DNA of 64,000 nt from Aquanectria penicillioides (lineage: Eukaryota; Ascomycota; Sordariomycetes; Hypocreales; Nectriaceae), in contig PYIU01000004.1 of assembly GCA_003415625.1 (NCBI GenBank), positions 3,100,001 to 3,164,000 on the forward strand, in the 5' to 3' direction. The translations under genes and the position numbers were made by a program. Positions 1 through 11,500 of the stretch are shown piece by piece. The notes beneath the pieces are model-generated. The model saw only the letters and a program-made list of their open reading frames with translations, searched no databases and was not told the DNA's origin. Each line of letters starts with the position of its first letter. Position 1 is the stretch's first letter.

Positions 1-78
1 GAGGCCCTCACCTCTGAGGAGTTTGATGCTCTCGTCAAGCCCGAGCTCATGGTCGGCCCCTCCCCCTACAAGGGTTAA
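1..78 (+). CDS. Fumarate hydratase (class II), C-terminal end only (partial)
   Basis: The first 78 bases read in one frame to a TAA stop, giving 25 residues that end in PELMVGPSPYKG. The pattern EEFD-x-LV-x-P-x-x-MVGP matches the extreme C-terminus of eukaryotic class II fumarases, which interconvert fumarate and malate in mitochondria and cytosol. The catalytic part lies upstream of the window, so the call rests on a short tail. Another member of the fumarase/aspartase superfamily is possible. No intron is seen in this stub. Confidence 0.55.
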   Translation, partial: EALTSEEFDALVKPELMVGPSPYKG

Positions 79-1411
79 AAACGCCATCCCTATGACTAAA
101 CAAGACGCATGTAACTTCTCGAGGAAGGCAGGTCGTCGTGTACGAATTAATCCAAAATAAAATCTCCAAGAGGAGAAATCAGGATACCTCAATAAATGTA
201 AACAGGTTCAAAAGGATCTAGAAACAAATTATTTCTCACCGAAACGAACATGAACCTGACTAGAAAATAAAATAGCCGACGCAAGTGAGGGTGTCTGTCT
301 CCAAGTGACGAAATCTTCAACGCACATGGCTCATTGAATCGCGAAGTTTTTAAAAGTCGAGTGGCTGCATAGCACTGCATATCAGGCGAGTAGATGTCGA
401 CTTGTCTCGGATCAAAGAGCGGGTACTGGACAGAGGTTGGTTAGACTTCTGGCCTGATATGTTGGTAGCTATTTCTCTTTTGGGCAATGCGATTGGCTGT
501 AGCTGCTAAATAAAGCATTGACGTGCTTGTTTCCTACCTGAATCCCTGAACGACGAGGGTGCTGCAAGCGCCCGCTCCGGACCCTGGTCGAACCTGCCGT
601 TTCATGTTTGAGATACGTCATAAGCGCCCAAACCTGGTGGTTCTCGGATTCCCACGAGGAGACGGGAACCAAGAACGAACGACAAGCACAGCGGGCCATG
701 TGGGACAGCGGTGAATGCTTCCCTCCCTCAACCTTAGCTCAACCTCACCTCACACCTTCAACACCAAAACCATAGTCAAGTCAGGACCTCTGCTCTCGAA
801 GCTGGTTCCCCGAGGTTTCTCGTTTCCTTTTTTCCCCTTGTTCCTTGACCTTGAAACAACACCCCGTCTTCTCCTTTCTGGGCTCGCACTCGCTTCAAGT
901 ATTCGTTATTGTATCCTGCACAGCCGTTGTCAATCTTTACCTCATTTTGCTATTCGTCTCCTCTCTACCAGCTGGCCTGTTTAAACACCCGCGCCTTTTG
1001 TCTTCATTTGAAACGTCGATCGGCCGACAGGGATAATTCAAGAAATCGACACCAGATTTGATTCTTTAGCTCCCTCATTCGCCACCATCCCAACTTTGGC
1101 TTCTCGACGTCACCTTTCCATACCTTTTCGCGAGTCCTGGCGGCCATCCTTTTAATTGACAACTTTACATCTGATACATCCTTCTTCTTCTAGCAAGACT
1201 TCATTCTACAAGAGTGCTGCGCATCATGCGAGCTAATAGTTGATACATGCTTTGAATAATTTTTGAGGTTCGAATCTGATCGACTCCTTGGATCACTTCG
1301 TTTGGATCTCGATCCTTCGTCACTTTCGACATCGGCTTTTCAGCATTACGTCCGACGTTAACTTTTCTTTCTCTTCTATCTTCTTGAATCTTGTTCAAAG
1401 GGCTTGATAGA
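79..1411. other. Intergenic: 3' flank of the first gene and promoter/leader of the thaumatin-like gene
   Basis: I see no supportable gene here. The short open frames on both strands lack recognisable domains and start context. The last several hundred bases are pyrimidine-rich (TTTTCCTTTTTTCCCC-like tracts, many TCTT blocks), as is usual for fungal promoters and 5' leaders, and lead into the ATG at 1412. Confidence 0.5.
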
Positions 1412-2702
1412 ATGCAGCTTTCGAAAAATCGCCGGCGCGATCCAGTCGCCTTTTCTCTTTGTGGAATTTTCATCCTAGTCATTACACTTGGCTTGTTCGT
1501 TCCGGGAGTCAGATCAGAAGGGTTTCCAACTATCCAACGCAGCACACTAGCCAAATCTGCACGCTCTGGGCCACGGATTGGGGTTCCTAAGAGAGACCTG
1601 GAAGATTCTGACAACTGGGGCGGCAAGATCCCACTTATTGTCACGAATAAGTGCGATGCCACCATTTGGCCTGGAATCGCAACACAGCACGGTGACGGCC
1701 CAGCGGTCGGAGGATTTGAACTCCGCACGGGGAAAAGCAGGAAGCTATGGGTCAGTTCAGATTGGCAAGGCCGTGTTTGGGGCCGCACAAATTGCACTGT
1801 CAATGGGGATTCGTGTTCATGCACGACAGGAGACTGCCTTCGAAAACTAAATTGTGAATCCAGTGTAAGTGCAGCTGGTCCTAAAAACATTGGCTCTATC
1901 TGACAATACATAGGGGGAAACCCCCGCAACTCTTGTTGAATTCAACCTTGCCGGTGGCACAAACAACAAGCAGACGTTTTACGACATCTCTTTAGTCGAT
2001 GGCTACAACCTTCCTATTGGACTCAAATACATTCCGGCCAAAAACACATCCCATATTCCTCCAAACCTAACCAACTGCGTTTGCATTGCAACACCAGGTT
2101 GGATCTATGCACAAGCCGAGACTGGCACATGGTACACAAACTCTTCGTATCCCGTGCCACTGGAGGCCAATTCCAACAACGAGAGAGCAAGCCGATGGTG
2201 CCCATGGCCGTTGCTTGCATTCCCGCCAACCAAGCCTGGGGATGGTATCTACCCGTATCCAGATGATATGATCCAACGGCCTGATTTTTCCCCATGCAAG
2301 AGTGCGTGTGCCGCTTCTGGGTCAGACAAGGATTGCTGCGTGGGAGAATATCACGATCCTGATATTTGCCGCCCGTCGGATTATAGCTATGCAGCAAAAA
2401 GAATGTGCCCAGATGCCTACAGCTACGCCTTCGATGACCAGCAGTCGACATTTATCATCCCCAACGGCGGGGGGTGGGAGATCATCATGTGTCCCAAGGG
2501 GCGCTCGACTAACATCCTGCGTCAACTCGGAGATGAAATGTCTGAGCTCTCCAACTCGGGGAACCTGTCGGAGCTGTCTATGAGGCGGCTGAAGAATGTC
2601 ACCTATATCGAAGCTGACAGAGACGCCGCGAACGGTCTCAGGCCAATGATGGCCACTGTGATGTCAACTGTGGTGGTGGTGGGAGCTTGGTTACTAATGT
2701 AA
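1412..2702 (+). CDS. Thaumatin-like protein, secreted and predicted GPI-anchored
   Basis: Two exons, 1412-1864 and 1914-2702, joined over a 49-nt intron (GTAAGT...TAG) that falls between codons; product about 413 aa. After a basic N-terminus the hydrophobic stretch FSLCGIFILVITLGLF is a signal peptide. The start of the mature domain, IPLIVTNKCDATIWPGIAT, is the classic thaumatin-family opening, followed by a Cys-rich middle (CTVNGDSCSCTTGDC) and a second Cys-rich block (CKSACAASGSDKDCCVGEY). The C-terminus is a short hydrophobic tail preceded by a polar stretch, as expected for GPI attachment. Thaumatin-like proteins bind or cleave beta-glucans, so a cell-wall role is inferred. At 413 aa it is longer than plant thaumatins (about 200-250 aa) because of N- and C-terminal additions. 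The in-frame codon upstream at 1391 is TTG, so the ATG at 1412 was chosen. Confidence 0.88.
1865..1913 (+). other. Intron of the thaumatin-like gene
   Basis: GTAAGT donor and TAG acceptor, 49 nt. Removing it joins the Cys-containing exon 1 end to GETPATLVEF in frame. Confidence 0.85.
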
Positions 2703-3109
2703 TGGGAAATCGCCCGTAAAAATTTGCATGTCTGACTTTTCCAGCCCTCTCTGCCGCGAGGATTGAGGCTGGCTGCTCGTTTCTTATGTTTGCACCTCTG
2801 CATGGCTGGCTCACCTGCGTCGAGAGACTAGAACACCATGTCATGATGGAATGAATGACGGGCAGCAGGTCTGCTACAGGACTGAGACTAGAGCCTGTAT
2901 ACCCCTTTTTCGATAACCCTAAATGAAGAAAATACTTATTCATGTCTACCTTTGTACAGGTTCTATTGCTCATCTGTCATGATCCATGCCCAAACCAATT
3001 TTTGGTTCATCTGTCGCAAGATGTGACTGGGTCGCGTATCCAAGCGCTTGGCGCATGAGGGCACCGAAGAAACTATGCGCACGTCCGCATTCTATGTCTA
3101 GTTCTTGGA
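2703..3109. other. Convergent 3' intergenic region
   Basis: This separates the stop of the thaumatin-like gene (+) from the stop of the ankyrin gene (-). It should hold both 3' UTRs. I see no convincing coding sequence in it. Confidence 0.5.
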
Positions 3110-4023
3110 CTACCTCTTCTTCTCATTCCTCCTCCTCTCCCACTCGGCACGCTCTTCATCGTCACTTCCGCTGAACTCGGCATCGTCGTCGCTCTCGTCG
3201 GCGATGGCCTGGGTGTTGCCAGGGCCCGAGATGGGGGCCTCTACTGGGATGAAGTCTCCAGCGTTCTGGTTGGCGTACTCGTGCTTCTGGATCAGCTCGC
3301 GGAGCTCGGTGTTGGAGGGGTCGACGAGCTGGTAGGCGGTCAGGCGGGCCTTGTTCTTGACGCGCGGGTTGGATCCGGCCTCGAGCATCATCTCGACCAG
3401 GGCATTGCCAAAGGGTCGCTGGGCGGGAGGCTCGCTGTTGATCCAGCGGATGGCGGTGTGGAGCGGGGTGTCGCCTTCGAGGCGGTTAATGGGGTCGCAT
3501 TCGAATTCGGGCTGGTCGAGGAGGAGATCAATGATTTCATCTGGAGGCACGGGAAGGTTAGTATTTTCTGATGGTGACAGTAGCACATGCGGCCGTTGTT
3601 TTCTCTTCCCCGCCATGAAAGTGCATCCTTGCAATGGCTGTATGCTGTGTAGGGAAGCTCGGACAGCTCGGTGGTGGGGGGGGGGGAGGTGAGGAGAAGT
3701 ATGGCGGCAACTGTTGAGAGAGATCAGGTAGGGCAAAAACGCACAGTTTCCGCGGGAAGCGGCTTCGTGGTACAGGTGGTTGCCCATGATGGTGGTGGTC
3801 TCGTTGAGCAGCTTTGAGATTTCGGGGTCCGACTTGTCCTCGAGCGTCTCGTTGAGGAGGTCGGTGTTGTTGCGGCGACAGGCCTCGATCAGGATCTCCT
3901 TGACCGAGGCGCCCTGCGATTGCGCTGTGGTTTCAGCTTCCGTCGACTGCTATAACTGTACGTGTACATGGAGGAAGGGGAGAAGGGTATATAGCCTACA
4001 TCGTGCTCCTCGTCGGCAGCCAT
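3110..4023 (-). CDS. Ankyrin-repeat protein of the YGL242C type
   Basis: Three exons on the minus strand: 4000-4023, 3745-3949 and 3110-3540, with introns of 50 and 204 nt. They give 219 aa starting MAADEEHD. Exon phases agree (0, then 1). The protein has at least two ankyrin units: one around GNHLYHEAASRGNYEIIDLL, which is split by the second intron, and one around DTPLHTAIRW. It ends in a very acidic segment (ADESDDDAEFSGSDDEE) and a basic tail (RRRNEKKR). Length and architecture match the small fungal ankyrin proteins related to yeast YGL242C, whose function is unknown; ankyrin repeats mediate protein binding. The gene is divergent from RPC11, about 1.1 kb away. The 204-nt intron contains a run of ten G on the plus strand, a weak point for assembly. 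Confidence 0.82.
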
Positions 4024-5130
4024 GATTGCGTGGGAGATTTTGCGTGGTGTGTGTATAAGTGTAGCTGAACGGTGAATCCTTCTCTTTTTTTTCCCTTGGT
4101 CTTTATGTCCTTTTTTTTTTTTTTGGTTTCCCCCCCCTGGTCTGTCTTGTTTCTTTGTTGAGGTCGCGGGGAGCCGAAGGAAGGAGGGGAGCGGGGTAGT
4201 TTAAAGTGGTCGCCTCTGGAGCGAGATTGCGCGCTTCTCGACGATGTGACGACGGCGGGGGATGAGATGAAGCAGGCGGCGGCGGCGGTGGGCGGAGGAA
4301 AAGGATGAGAGGCCGGGATGGACGGGAAGCAGGCGGCGGGATGTTGGTTGCGTCCAGTGAGAAGTGTGACGGAAGAAGGAGGGAGGGAGAAGGAGAGAGC
4401 CACAACCCGCAAAGGACAAGCAAGCACAGGCACGAGCACAGGGACGTGGGAGATTTCGAGGCCGGATACGTCAGGCTCCCGCGCGTCAAGTCGTAGGATC
4501 CAGGCGCACAGCGCAGCACAGCGCAGCACAGCGCAGCACAGCGCAGCACAAACACCAGGAGTCAAGGAGGTGGCAGTGTGTGAACCCGAACCCGCCGGCG
4601 GGGAGATTGGCCGTTGGAGGGGCGCTGGCTGCCCGCGTCAGAGAGGGAGGCTCAGGGCGCTGCGAGCGGTTGTGTTACAGGGCACGAGGGTGGCAGCGGC
4701 ATCCAATGGCCTTCCGGGCGAGCGGCGCTAAGCCTGGGGGCCATGAAGCGCTGATGCACTGACTCGACGCGCTGAAGGATGCACTGTACTTACTGTACAT
4801 ATGCATGGGACCCCACCAAAGCTGCCCGCCGAGCGCCGCCCATCAGAACCAGAACAGGGTCCGGCAGCCGGAATTTTTCCATTTCTTCCGTCAGATGGGA
4901 ACGGACCAGCGACTCGTCACAGGCACAGACAGGCACAGTCACAGGCACCGCACCACCAAAAACCACCACCACAAGGCAAGGCAAGACAAGACAGACTCAA
5001 GACAACCAGGGGAGGGGCCGCATATCTCTGAGTATCTCTGAGGCGCAGCTGTGCTTGACATTATTTACGGCCGGGTATCAAATCAGTCAGCCCAGGTCCC
5101 AAAGTCTCTCGCGCAGAGACAACCACAGTC
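4024..5130. other. Divergent promoter region with low-complexity tracts
   Basis: This region lies between the starts of the ankyrin gene (-) and RPC11 (+). It holds homopolymer runs (T runs near 4085 and 4112), a GA-rich block (4300-4400) and a 10-bp tandem repeat (4511-4550). No open frame here has a recognisable domain. Confidence 0.5.
4511..4550. repeat. 10-bp tandem repeat, 4 exact copies
   Basis: Four consecutive perfect copies of GCGCAGCACA. They lie in the intergenic region between two divergent genes. No known role. Confidence 0.9.
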
Positions 5131-5550
5131 ATGTTGCTCTGTAAGCTCACTCCTCACCATACCAACAAAAAAAAAAAAAAAAAAAAAAAACTTGCCAGCT
5201 AACCACCGTCATCACCACCTCTTCCAGTCTGCCCCCATTGCGCCAACATCCTCACCGTCTCTCTGACCAACACCCGAACCAACCGGCTCGAGTGCCGCAC
5301 CTGTCCCTTCGAGCACCACATCACCGAGCCCGTCTTCTCCCGCCGCGTCTACGAGCGAGTCGAGAGGGAGGACGTCTTTGGTGGACCAGGCGCCTGGGAC
5401 AATGCCCAGAAGGGTCGTGTCCAGTGCCCTGCCGAGGGCTGCAACGGCGAGGAGGCTGCTTTCTTCCAGGTCCAGATTCGAAGTGCCGATGAGCCTATGA
5501 CGAGTTTCTTCAAGTGCATGTCATGCGGGCACTCGTGGAGAGAGAACTGA
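5131..5550 (+). CDS. RPC11: DNA-directed RNA polymerase III subunit RPC10/C11 (TFIIS-like)
   Basis: Exon 1 is only 10 nt (5131-5140, M-L-L plus one base) and exon 2 is 5228-5550; the product is 110 aa, the usual length of RPC11. The N-terminal zinc ribbon has CPHC and CRTC pairs. The C-terminal TFIIS-like ribbon carries CPAEGC, the invariant acidic hairpin QIRSADEPMT and the closing CMSCGHSWREN. In the family this hairpin drives RNA 3'-end cleavage by RNA polymerase III, and the subunit also acts in termination and reinitiation. The motif block VFGGPGAWDN is specific to RPC11 and excludes RPB9 and RPA12. The very short first exon means a simple ORF search misses the start. Convergent with MED31. 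Confidence 0.95.
5141..5227 (+). other. Intron of RPC11 containing a long poly-A tract
   Basis: 87 nt with a GTAAGC donor, a GCTAAC branch-point-like site and a CTTCCAG acceptor. About 24 consecutive A (from about 5167 to 5190) sit in the middle. Splicing makes codon 4 from T plus TC (Phe), giving the family-typical MLLFCPHC start. Confidence 0.85.
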
Positions 5551-5931
5551 AAGACTTGCCAGGCATCGCAAGGGCCGAGCCAACTTGGGACGGCGTTTTT
5601 CTGCCAGAGGAGAATGGAGTTTTCGGCCTGGTGTTACTCCCTTTTTTTTTTCAATGACATGTGATGTCTTTTTCGTTTCGGAATACCAAGCAATGTTGCC
5701 TGTAATTTTTTTGGTCGTAGAGCATCATCCGTATGGGGATGTTGCTTCGTTCCTCGGTGACTCGATTCAGCCGTGTGCTCGTGATGCCTTACGTAGGATA
5801 GCGTCCTAGAGATGCAGTTGCTGCCCGTATACTGCATGTCGGTTCTCAATCGTCTCAAGTTTGAAACCTGGGCGCGACGCAATCGCCTCGGGCGTAGGTT
5901 ATTTCGTCGATGGAGATCGGGGCCCCGTCCA

Positions 5932-6372
5932 TCACTCGCGGTGCCATTCCACCGACGCCTTCATGCCCTCCTCCATCAGCCGTTGCACCACATCCGGACT
6001 CATGATCTGCTGTCGGAACGTCTCCTGCTGAAGCAGCTCGAGGTGGCGCAGCGTCGGGCCCGGATACGTTAGGTACTTGAGGTACGGCGGCTTGCTCCAG
6101 TACTGTAGGTAAGCCAGGTAGGCCACAAAGGCGGGTTGGTTGAGAAGCTTCTGCGAGGCGAGATGGTTGAGGTAGTACGGGTTGGCAAGGGATTGGACAA
6201 ACTACGCGCGTCAAGCGTTAGAATCCTGTGTGATAGATGTCGTGTGGATCCAACCTACCTCGAGCTCGATTTCGAATCGCGAGAAGCCGCCATACTTGGG
6301 CTCGTTGTCGGCCGGGGCCGGTAGAGGGGGAGGCGATCCCATTGTGATATCTTGGCCGGCTTCGGTTGCCAT
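5932..6372 (-). CDS. MED31: Mediator complex subunit 31 (SOH1)
   Basis: Two exons on the minus strand, 6259-6372 and 5932-6201, separated by a 57-nt intron (GTAGGT...TAG); 127 aa. Exon 2 opens with FVQSLANPYYLNHLA and continues through the signature YLAYLQYWSKPPYLKYLTYP and LELLQQETFRQ, which is the MED31/SOH1 core of the Mediator middle module linking activators to RNA polymerase II. A Pro-rich N-terminal tail precedes the domain. The in-frame codon farther upstream (6411) is TTG, so the ATG at 6372 is used. It lies tail to tail with RPC11, 381 bp apart. Confidence 0.94.
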
Positions 6373-7605
6373 TTTAGACGAGCTCCCGGGGTCTTCTGTG
6401 GCCAACGGCAAGTCTCGTGGTCGGTGTTGACGATGTTGTGAGGTTGTTAGGCGGCAGAGGCGGCGGCAGTCTTTACGCGGTGGTCTGTAGATGAAGAGGC
6501 CAAGTCGAGAGCAACGGATGGCCTGGAGGTACGTACTGGGCCTGAGCCTAGGTACCTAGGGTAGGTACAGCACAGGTAAGGCAGGTCGTCAGGTACCTAC
6601 CTAGGTAGGTAGGTACGAAGGACAGTGCCTCTGCCGGAGACCCACCCTATCTGCGAACGAAACAGGCACAGCATCAATCCTGGGTAATACAACCTATCGC
6701 AGCACATAATTGGCATTCTATCATACAAATCCCGTGCTCCCATCGCACTGCCTACTTGGGAAATTGTTTCATACTAGGCCATGATCGAACCCACAAGGGT
6801 TTTTATTGACATTCCATCCAGTACTGCCTGTAAGTCCTGCAACCCCAGTCACCCATCACCACACACAGGATTGAGCCAGACGCCGTTCTTTGGGACACTC
6901 CACCGCTCTTCATGTTTTTAATCTTATTTCGTATTCGCTTCATACATTTTGCCTTGACGCTCCCGCCGGCCGCATTTCCCGATCCAAGCCTGCCCACGTA
7001 ATGATACACCCAACTTCTGCTAAATTTTGCCATTGGCGGATTGATATATTGAACTCCCTAACTCCGAATTCGCACTATGAATGGTATTTTGTTTTCCAGC
7101 CGTCGCCACGAGATTGGTCCAGTCTAGGCCCCCCCCCAAAAAAAAACCGCAATGGGCTGTTCGCCCCTGTTTAAACAGACCTCGAGAAGCTCCTTCAGCC
7201 CCATGGCTCAACAGAGCTTAGGTCGCCGAAAATATCAGCTCACATGAGCTCACATACCTTCTCAGGTTTGGCAGCAAAGCCAATCCAGCTTATTCAGCCT
7301 TGTCGAGCTGAGAAGATGGATTTTGTTTTTTTTTTGTTTTTTTTTTCCTGCTTGCTTGCTTGCTTGCTTCCTTGCCAGGTACCGAACCGCCAGCGGTTGA
7401 AGTTCCGCAAGAGCGTTTGTCGCAAACAATGAAATCGCCGCCTTACCGCGCTGCGTCGCACGTAGCTCGAGTCGGAAACCGGGCCTCACCTAATAGCAAA
7501 GCAGCGTGAATCGTAGTCGGCTCCGGCCAAGGCGTCGCCGTCTCGCACATCGGGGATCCTGTTGAGGTTCAGCATGATCGACGATCGTCCACTCATGTGT
7601 ACCTT
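6373..7605. other. Intergenic with TAGG/CCTA-type repeats and a (GCTT)n microsatellite
   Basis: No supported gene. A cluster of overlapping GGTACCTA/TAGG words lies at about 6530-6620, and a tetranucleotide run of CTTG units at about 7350-7372 follows T-rich sequence. The latter part is the 3' flank of the minus-strand 2EXR gene. Confidence 0.5.
6530..6620. repeat. Cluster of palindromic TAGGTACCTA-type words
   Basis: The stretch contains CCTAGGTACCTAGGGTAGG and later GGTACCTACCTAGGTAGG. Both are self-complementary or nearly so and could form hairpins. The same words recur near 14,228, 16,370, 17,505 and 31,630. Confidence 0.7.
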
Positions 7606-8571
7606 TCACTTGGGTGTCCTCCGGTTGCGTTTGACCTCCCAGCCAGAGTCACTCCATCCCTCCCACTGAAGGTCGAATGTCAAGATCCGCTCCACCAAAA
7701 CCCATCTCATTCTGTTTTCGCAGGTCCTGTTCCCCTTGACCTTCTCCTCGTCCACGTTCCACGGGAGAATTCTCACCCACTCCTTGCCGTCCGTAGGCGC
7801 CTGATACTTGCCGTCGATGAATGTGACCTTGGATATCATCTTGCTGCGGCCCTGGTTAAGCTCATGGCAGTCCGTCTTGCCGCACCGGCCTTCGTTCAAC
7901 ACGGCGCTCACTTCGGCGTCGTCCAGGTCGAGAGGCGCCATCTCGATGATGTTGTCGTCGACCCAATATCTGAATTGCTTCGCGAGCTCCCTCAGCCTCA
8001 CTTCGTACGGAGCCTTCGTGTCGACGTGAACCATCCATGCCGGATCAATCTCTCCCACCTTGACAATCCACAAATCTTCTAGGTTTGGGAACCAGAACCG
8101 ATCAAATTCAATCTTGCCAAAGTCCCGTTGTCGATAGCATGCCGAAAGGTAGACTGAATAGTGATAGGGACCATCCACCCTGCCGTCGTCTGGGAAGCAG
8201 TCCCAGTAGGCCAGCCTCTTTATCCGCGGCGCCAGTCCCTCGAGATAAGGGTCAGGTGCTTGGTCTGAGATCTTGTGGTCGCACACAAGAATGTCTCTGG
8301 AAAAATCAAACCAAGACCCGTGGCCGATGGGCTCGTACCCTTCCCTGGTCTCCGTCCGCGCCTCCACGTTGAGTTGAGTGACGCTAGGCAAGGGGTAGGA
8401 CAGGTGGTTTTGGACCAGGTCGCCAAACAAAACGACCCGTGGCTCAACGGCGCGGGACCATATCTTGAGGCGCAATTCGGTGGGCAACGAGCCAAAGTCG
8501 GCCATTGGAGAGGACTTGGAAGACGACAGGTCCTCGTCGCTGCAGGTGAGAAGATGTTGTCTAGGAATCAT
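7606..8571 (-). CDS. 2EXR domain protein
   Basis: A single-exon frame of 321 aa from an ATG at 8571. An internal in-frame ATG at 8505 (MADFGSLPTELRLKIW) may be the true start, since the domain begins there. FGSLPTELRLKIWSRAVEPRVV is the signature of the 2EXR family, an F-box-resembling domain expanded in filamentous ascomycetes whose biochemical role is unknown. The body has many aromatic and acidic residues (DRFWFPNLEDLWIVKVGEID) typical of these proteins. A second 2EXR gene lies at 22,416. Confidence 0.8.
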   Translation of the reverse strand: MIPRQHLLTCSDEDLSSSKSSPMADFGSLPTELRLKIWSRAVEPRVVLFGDLVQNHLSYPLPSVTQLNVEARTETREGYEPIGHGSWFDFSRDILVCDHKISDQAPDPYLEGLAPRIKRLAYWDCFPDDGRVDGPYHYSVYLSACYRQRDFGKIEFDRFWFPNLEDLWIVKVGEIDPAWMVHVDTKAPYEVRLRELAKQFRYWVDDNIIEMAPLDLDDAEVSAVLNEGRCGKTDCHELNQGRSKMISKVTFIDGKYQAPTDGKEWVRILPWNVDEEKVKGNRTCENRMRWVLVERILTFDLQWEGWSDSGWEVKRNRRTPK

Positions 8572-11500
8572 GTTTCATTTGAGGCCAATGATCGAAGACG
8601 GGAATCGGACAGCTCAGCTGCAAGTCGAGACGAGGTTCTCGACAGGATGGTCACTGAGCTAAGAGGTACTGGGCAGCGATTTAAATCCCACCTCAGCCGT
8701 GCAAATTCTCAAGCAGGGGGCTTGACGAGGACGGAAACGGTGTCATACATGTTGGGGGTACGGCCGTTTGCGGCATACCCGGGGGCGGGGAAAATATGAT
8801 CCCCTTGAAGCCATCGTGGGACGGCGATGTTGATACTGTGCCACAGCCACCCAGAACCGGGATAGTTCACCGACACCGCTTCTAGCGGTTCGATAGCGGC
8901 ATCCTGCATGGCCGGTGTTGTTCCCTCGGTCAGATAACCAATCATGAAGCTCTCCAAATGAGAAAGTGGTGATGAGACCAGGGTGAGCCGCAGATGGTGC
9001 AAGACGTCCAATGGACGATCACACGTATCGGGTATTTCGCGCCTCTTAGCTTTGGTTGGAAAAAGCAAGGACTGGGAACGCCACGACACTCCCTAGTCCC
9101 CCCCTGACGAACGCCTAGACTTTGGAAACATTCTGCGGACCTGTCACGGAACGGACGATGCTATACTGCTCTGACACTCTCGAGGAGGCATCAAGGGAGG
9201 CCGAGCTCGCAGCCAATATTTTGAAACTTTGTCCCTGTTGGAAGCTCACCGGTGCGGGATTACAAAAACCTCGTCCCTGGTAATGGTCTGATGTGATAAA
9301 TTGTTGGCAGGCAATCCCGGGCGGTGGCTGCATGGGGATACGCGCCTACCGCCCCAGACGAAGGAGGCGACACAGGACGCTGGGAGCAGCCGACGTACTG
9401 GCCGGGACTGAGACTGTGAAAGGAGAGGACCAGTATCAAAGGGGAGGCTGGCACGGAGTACATACTTGGTGCAAGCAGGCCCCGGTGGCGCTGGGGGTGA
9501 CCAGGGTTCACGGGTGCTGGGGAATGGGGAATTGCAACTGGGGGATTCTTCTCGCGGGAACAGGCTTCGTCTGGAATTCTAGATTACATAGAATGTCTCG
9601 GGAGACGGATTGAGTCTGCCCTGGGCGTCGATGAAATGCCCGGCGCAGTATCAAGTTGCCATGTTCCCCCTGAAGCACAGTCTGCAGAAAAATTGGGATA
9701 TTTTTTTCTGCTTTCCTCTTCTTCTTCTCCTTCTCCTCTTCCCAAGGCCCTTTTCCAGCGCAAGGAACCGTCACACAGGCTCGGCATGCTAAGCTCACAA
9801 GACCTCTCAGTGGGACGGGGTCGGGGTGCCTGTCTCGCGGACGAACGAACTCGAAGTGAGGCGGGAGGGCTCAAGGGATGCGGGTAGCCCCGCGAGTGGG
9901 GCTTGACAAGTTGAGGCGGGAGGGTACGCGATTGGTGCCGCCTGACCGGTTCCGGGACCATCCAAGCACGAACTCCCTTGCAAGAGGGCGCATGATTGGC
10001 ACGTCGATCTGGGATTTGACAGCCTTGGAATTTTTCGAGATCGGACCAGGCTGAAAAGACACGGTCAGTGGTGCGGAAAGCCCGGGACGGCAACCGGATC
10101 GTAGCTTTGATACAATGTTGGCCCGTGAAAGACGGAGCTGGACGGGTTAATGGCAATTGAAATTCTCGTCTCCCGTGAAAATTGCCGGTCCCGGGGTCAA
10201 GGTCTTGCGAAACCTAGCTGTCAGGATGGTTGATTTGGCTGCAAGGCCGGGCTACTAGAGCCGGCTAGGGTGTGGTGGTATCAGTGTGACAGATTGACAA
10301 GACTGCATCCCACGATGCTCTGGACCTCGGATAGGACCATGGTCCGGCGATGGAAATGGCTGTCGCTTTTGCACTGCCAAGAGGCGCGCTGACCAAGCAG
10401 ACGGGTCGCACAAAAGTCCCTGCTCTATATCCTGTGTCCTGTGGGTTGGGTTGTGGAAATGATAATGTCATCGAAGGGGGGCCCAGACTCGGTTCCAACC
10501 TGGCGGTCGTGGCCTTGGTCTCGAGGTCTCGAGGTCTCAGTCGCAGAGTCTCGATCCAGGTCAGGCCGACGCGCGACGGGTGACAAGCCCGCGCGAGACT
10601 CCTCCATTGATGTGGATTTTGAGTCCATGGTGATGTCGGACCTGGACTGGATCCGGGCACGGACGTCTAGGGTTTCGGAGATGGCTGATCACAACGGACG
10701 ACATCTTGTCGTCCCTCACAGGATTCAAGGGCTAGCGCTTGAGAGTCTGGGTTATGTGATGGATGCAAAATGCGTGATATGCCTGGCGTGAGGAGGGGCG
10801 CACAGATGGCAGAGCCCTCAAAGTCGCGGCAGGGCAAGCCGGGCCGGCGTGCCTACCTCAAGAAGGATTAAGAAGCTCATCTAACGAAGCGCGGGCGTCG
10901 CATCGTCATCGTGGCTGACTGTGGGGGATCAAGCCATGATGCTTGGCCTGGCCATAGATGCCTCTGCGGCAAACATATTGAAACTGGTGTTATGTCCATA
11001 TCCATGTCGTTGAGTGCCTGTGTGATGAGACGGAAGTGGAGGGTAGATGGAGCCCTAGACGTAGCCAACCACGAGAGAAAACGCCCCACCAACCTCTCGC
11101 CCCGTGTAAGTGGTTTGTGTTTTAGAATCATGCTTACGCTGCTGATGCTGCCGCCGCGTCTCTTGTCGTCACAGTCCAGAACCAGAACCAGAACGAGAGC
11201 TCGTGTGCTTGAGACAGGGAGAGAGGGCTAGAGGGGAAAGCTAACGCAAAGGACAGATGGTCATATCCCATCTCATCCCATGGTGGTGCACAGATGGTCA
11301 TGCAATGCAGGATGCACAGCGTATCTCAGAGAAGCCAACGAGAGGCCACAACCCGCCGCTGGTTCATGCGTGGGAGCGGGAGTGGTATCCAGAACGGTTC
11401 TCCTCTCGTGTTTCCGTCCCAAACATGATCCGAGCTAGCTCACATGTTCGCACACGAGAGGCCTAGCGTTCGGACTGCGTGGGAGCTGAGACTCCACCGC

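Noticed and set aside
1201..1929. 242-codon minus-strand open frame over the thaumatin-like gene
   Set aside because: It is antisense to a well-supported spliced gene and has no recognisable domain.
8709..9089. 126-codon minus-strand open frame
   Set aside because: No family resemblance, no exon extension I could justify. Kept as part of a gene-poor interval.
9584..10156. 190-codon minus-strand open frame
   Set aside because: No domain, Arg/Pro-rich composition of the kind made by GC-rich non-coding DNA, overlapped by frames on the other strand, no splice partners.
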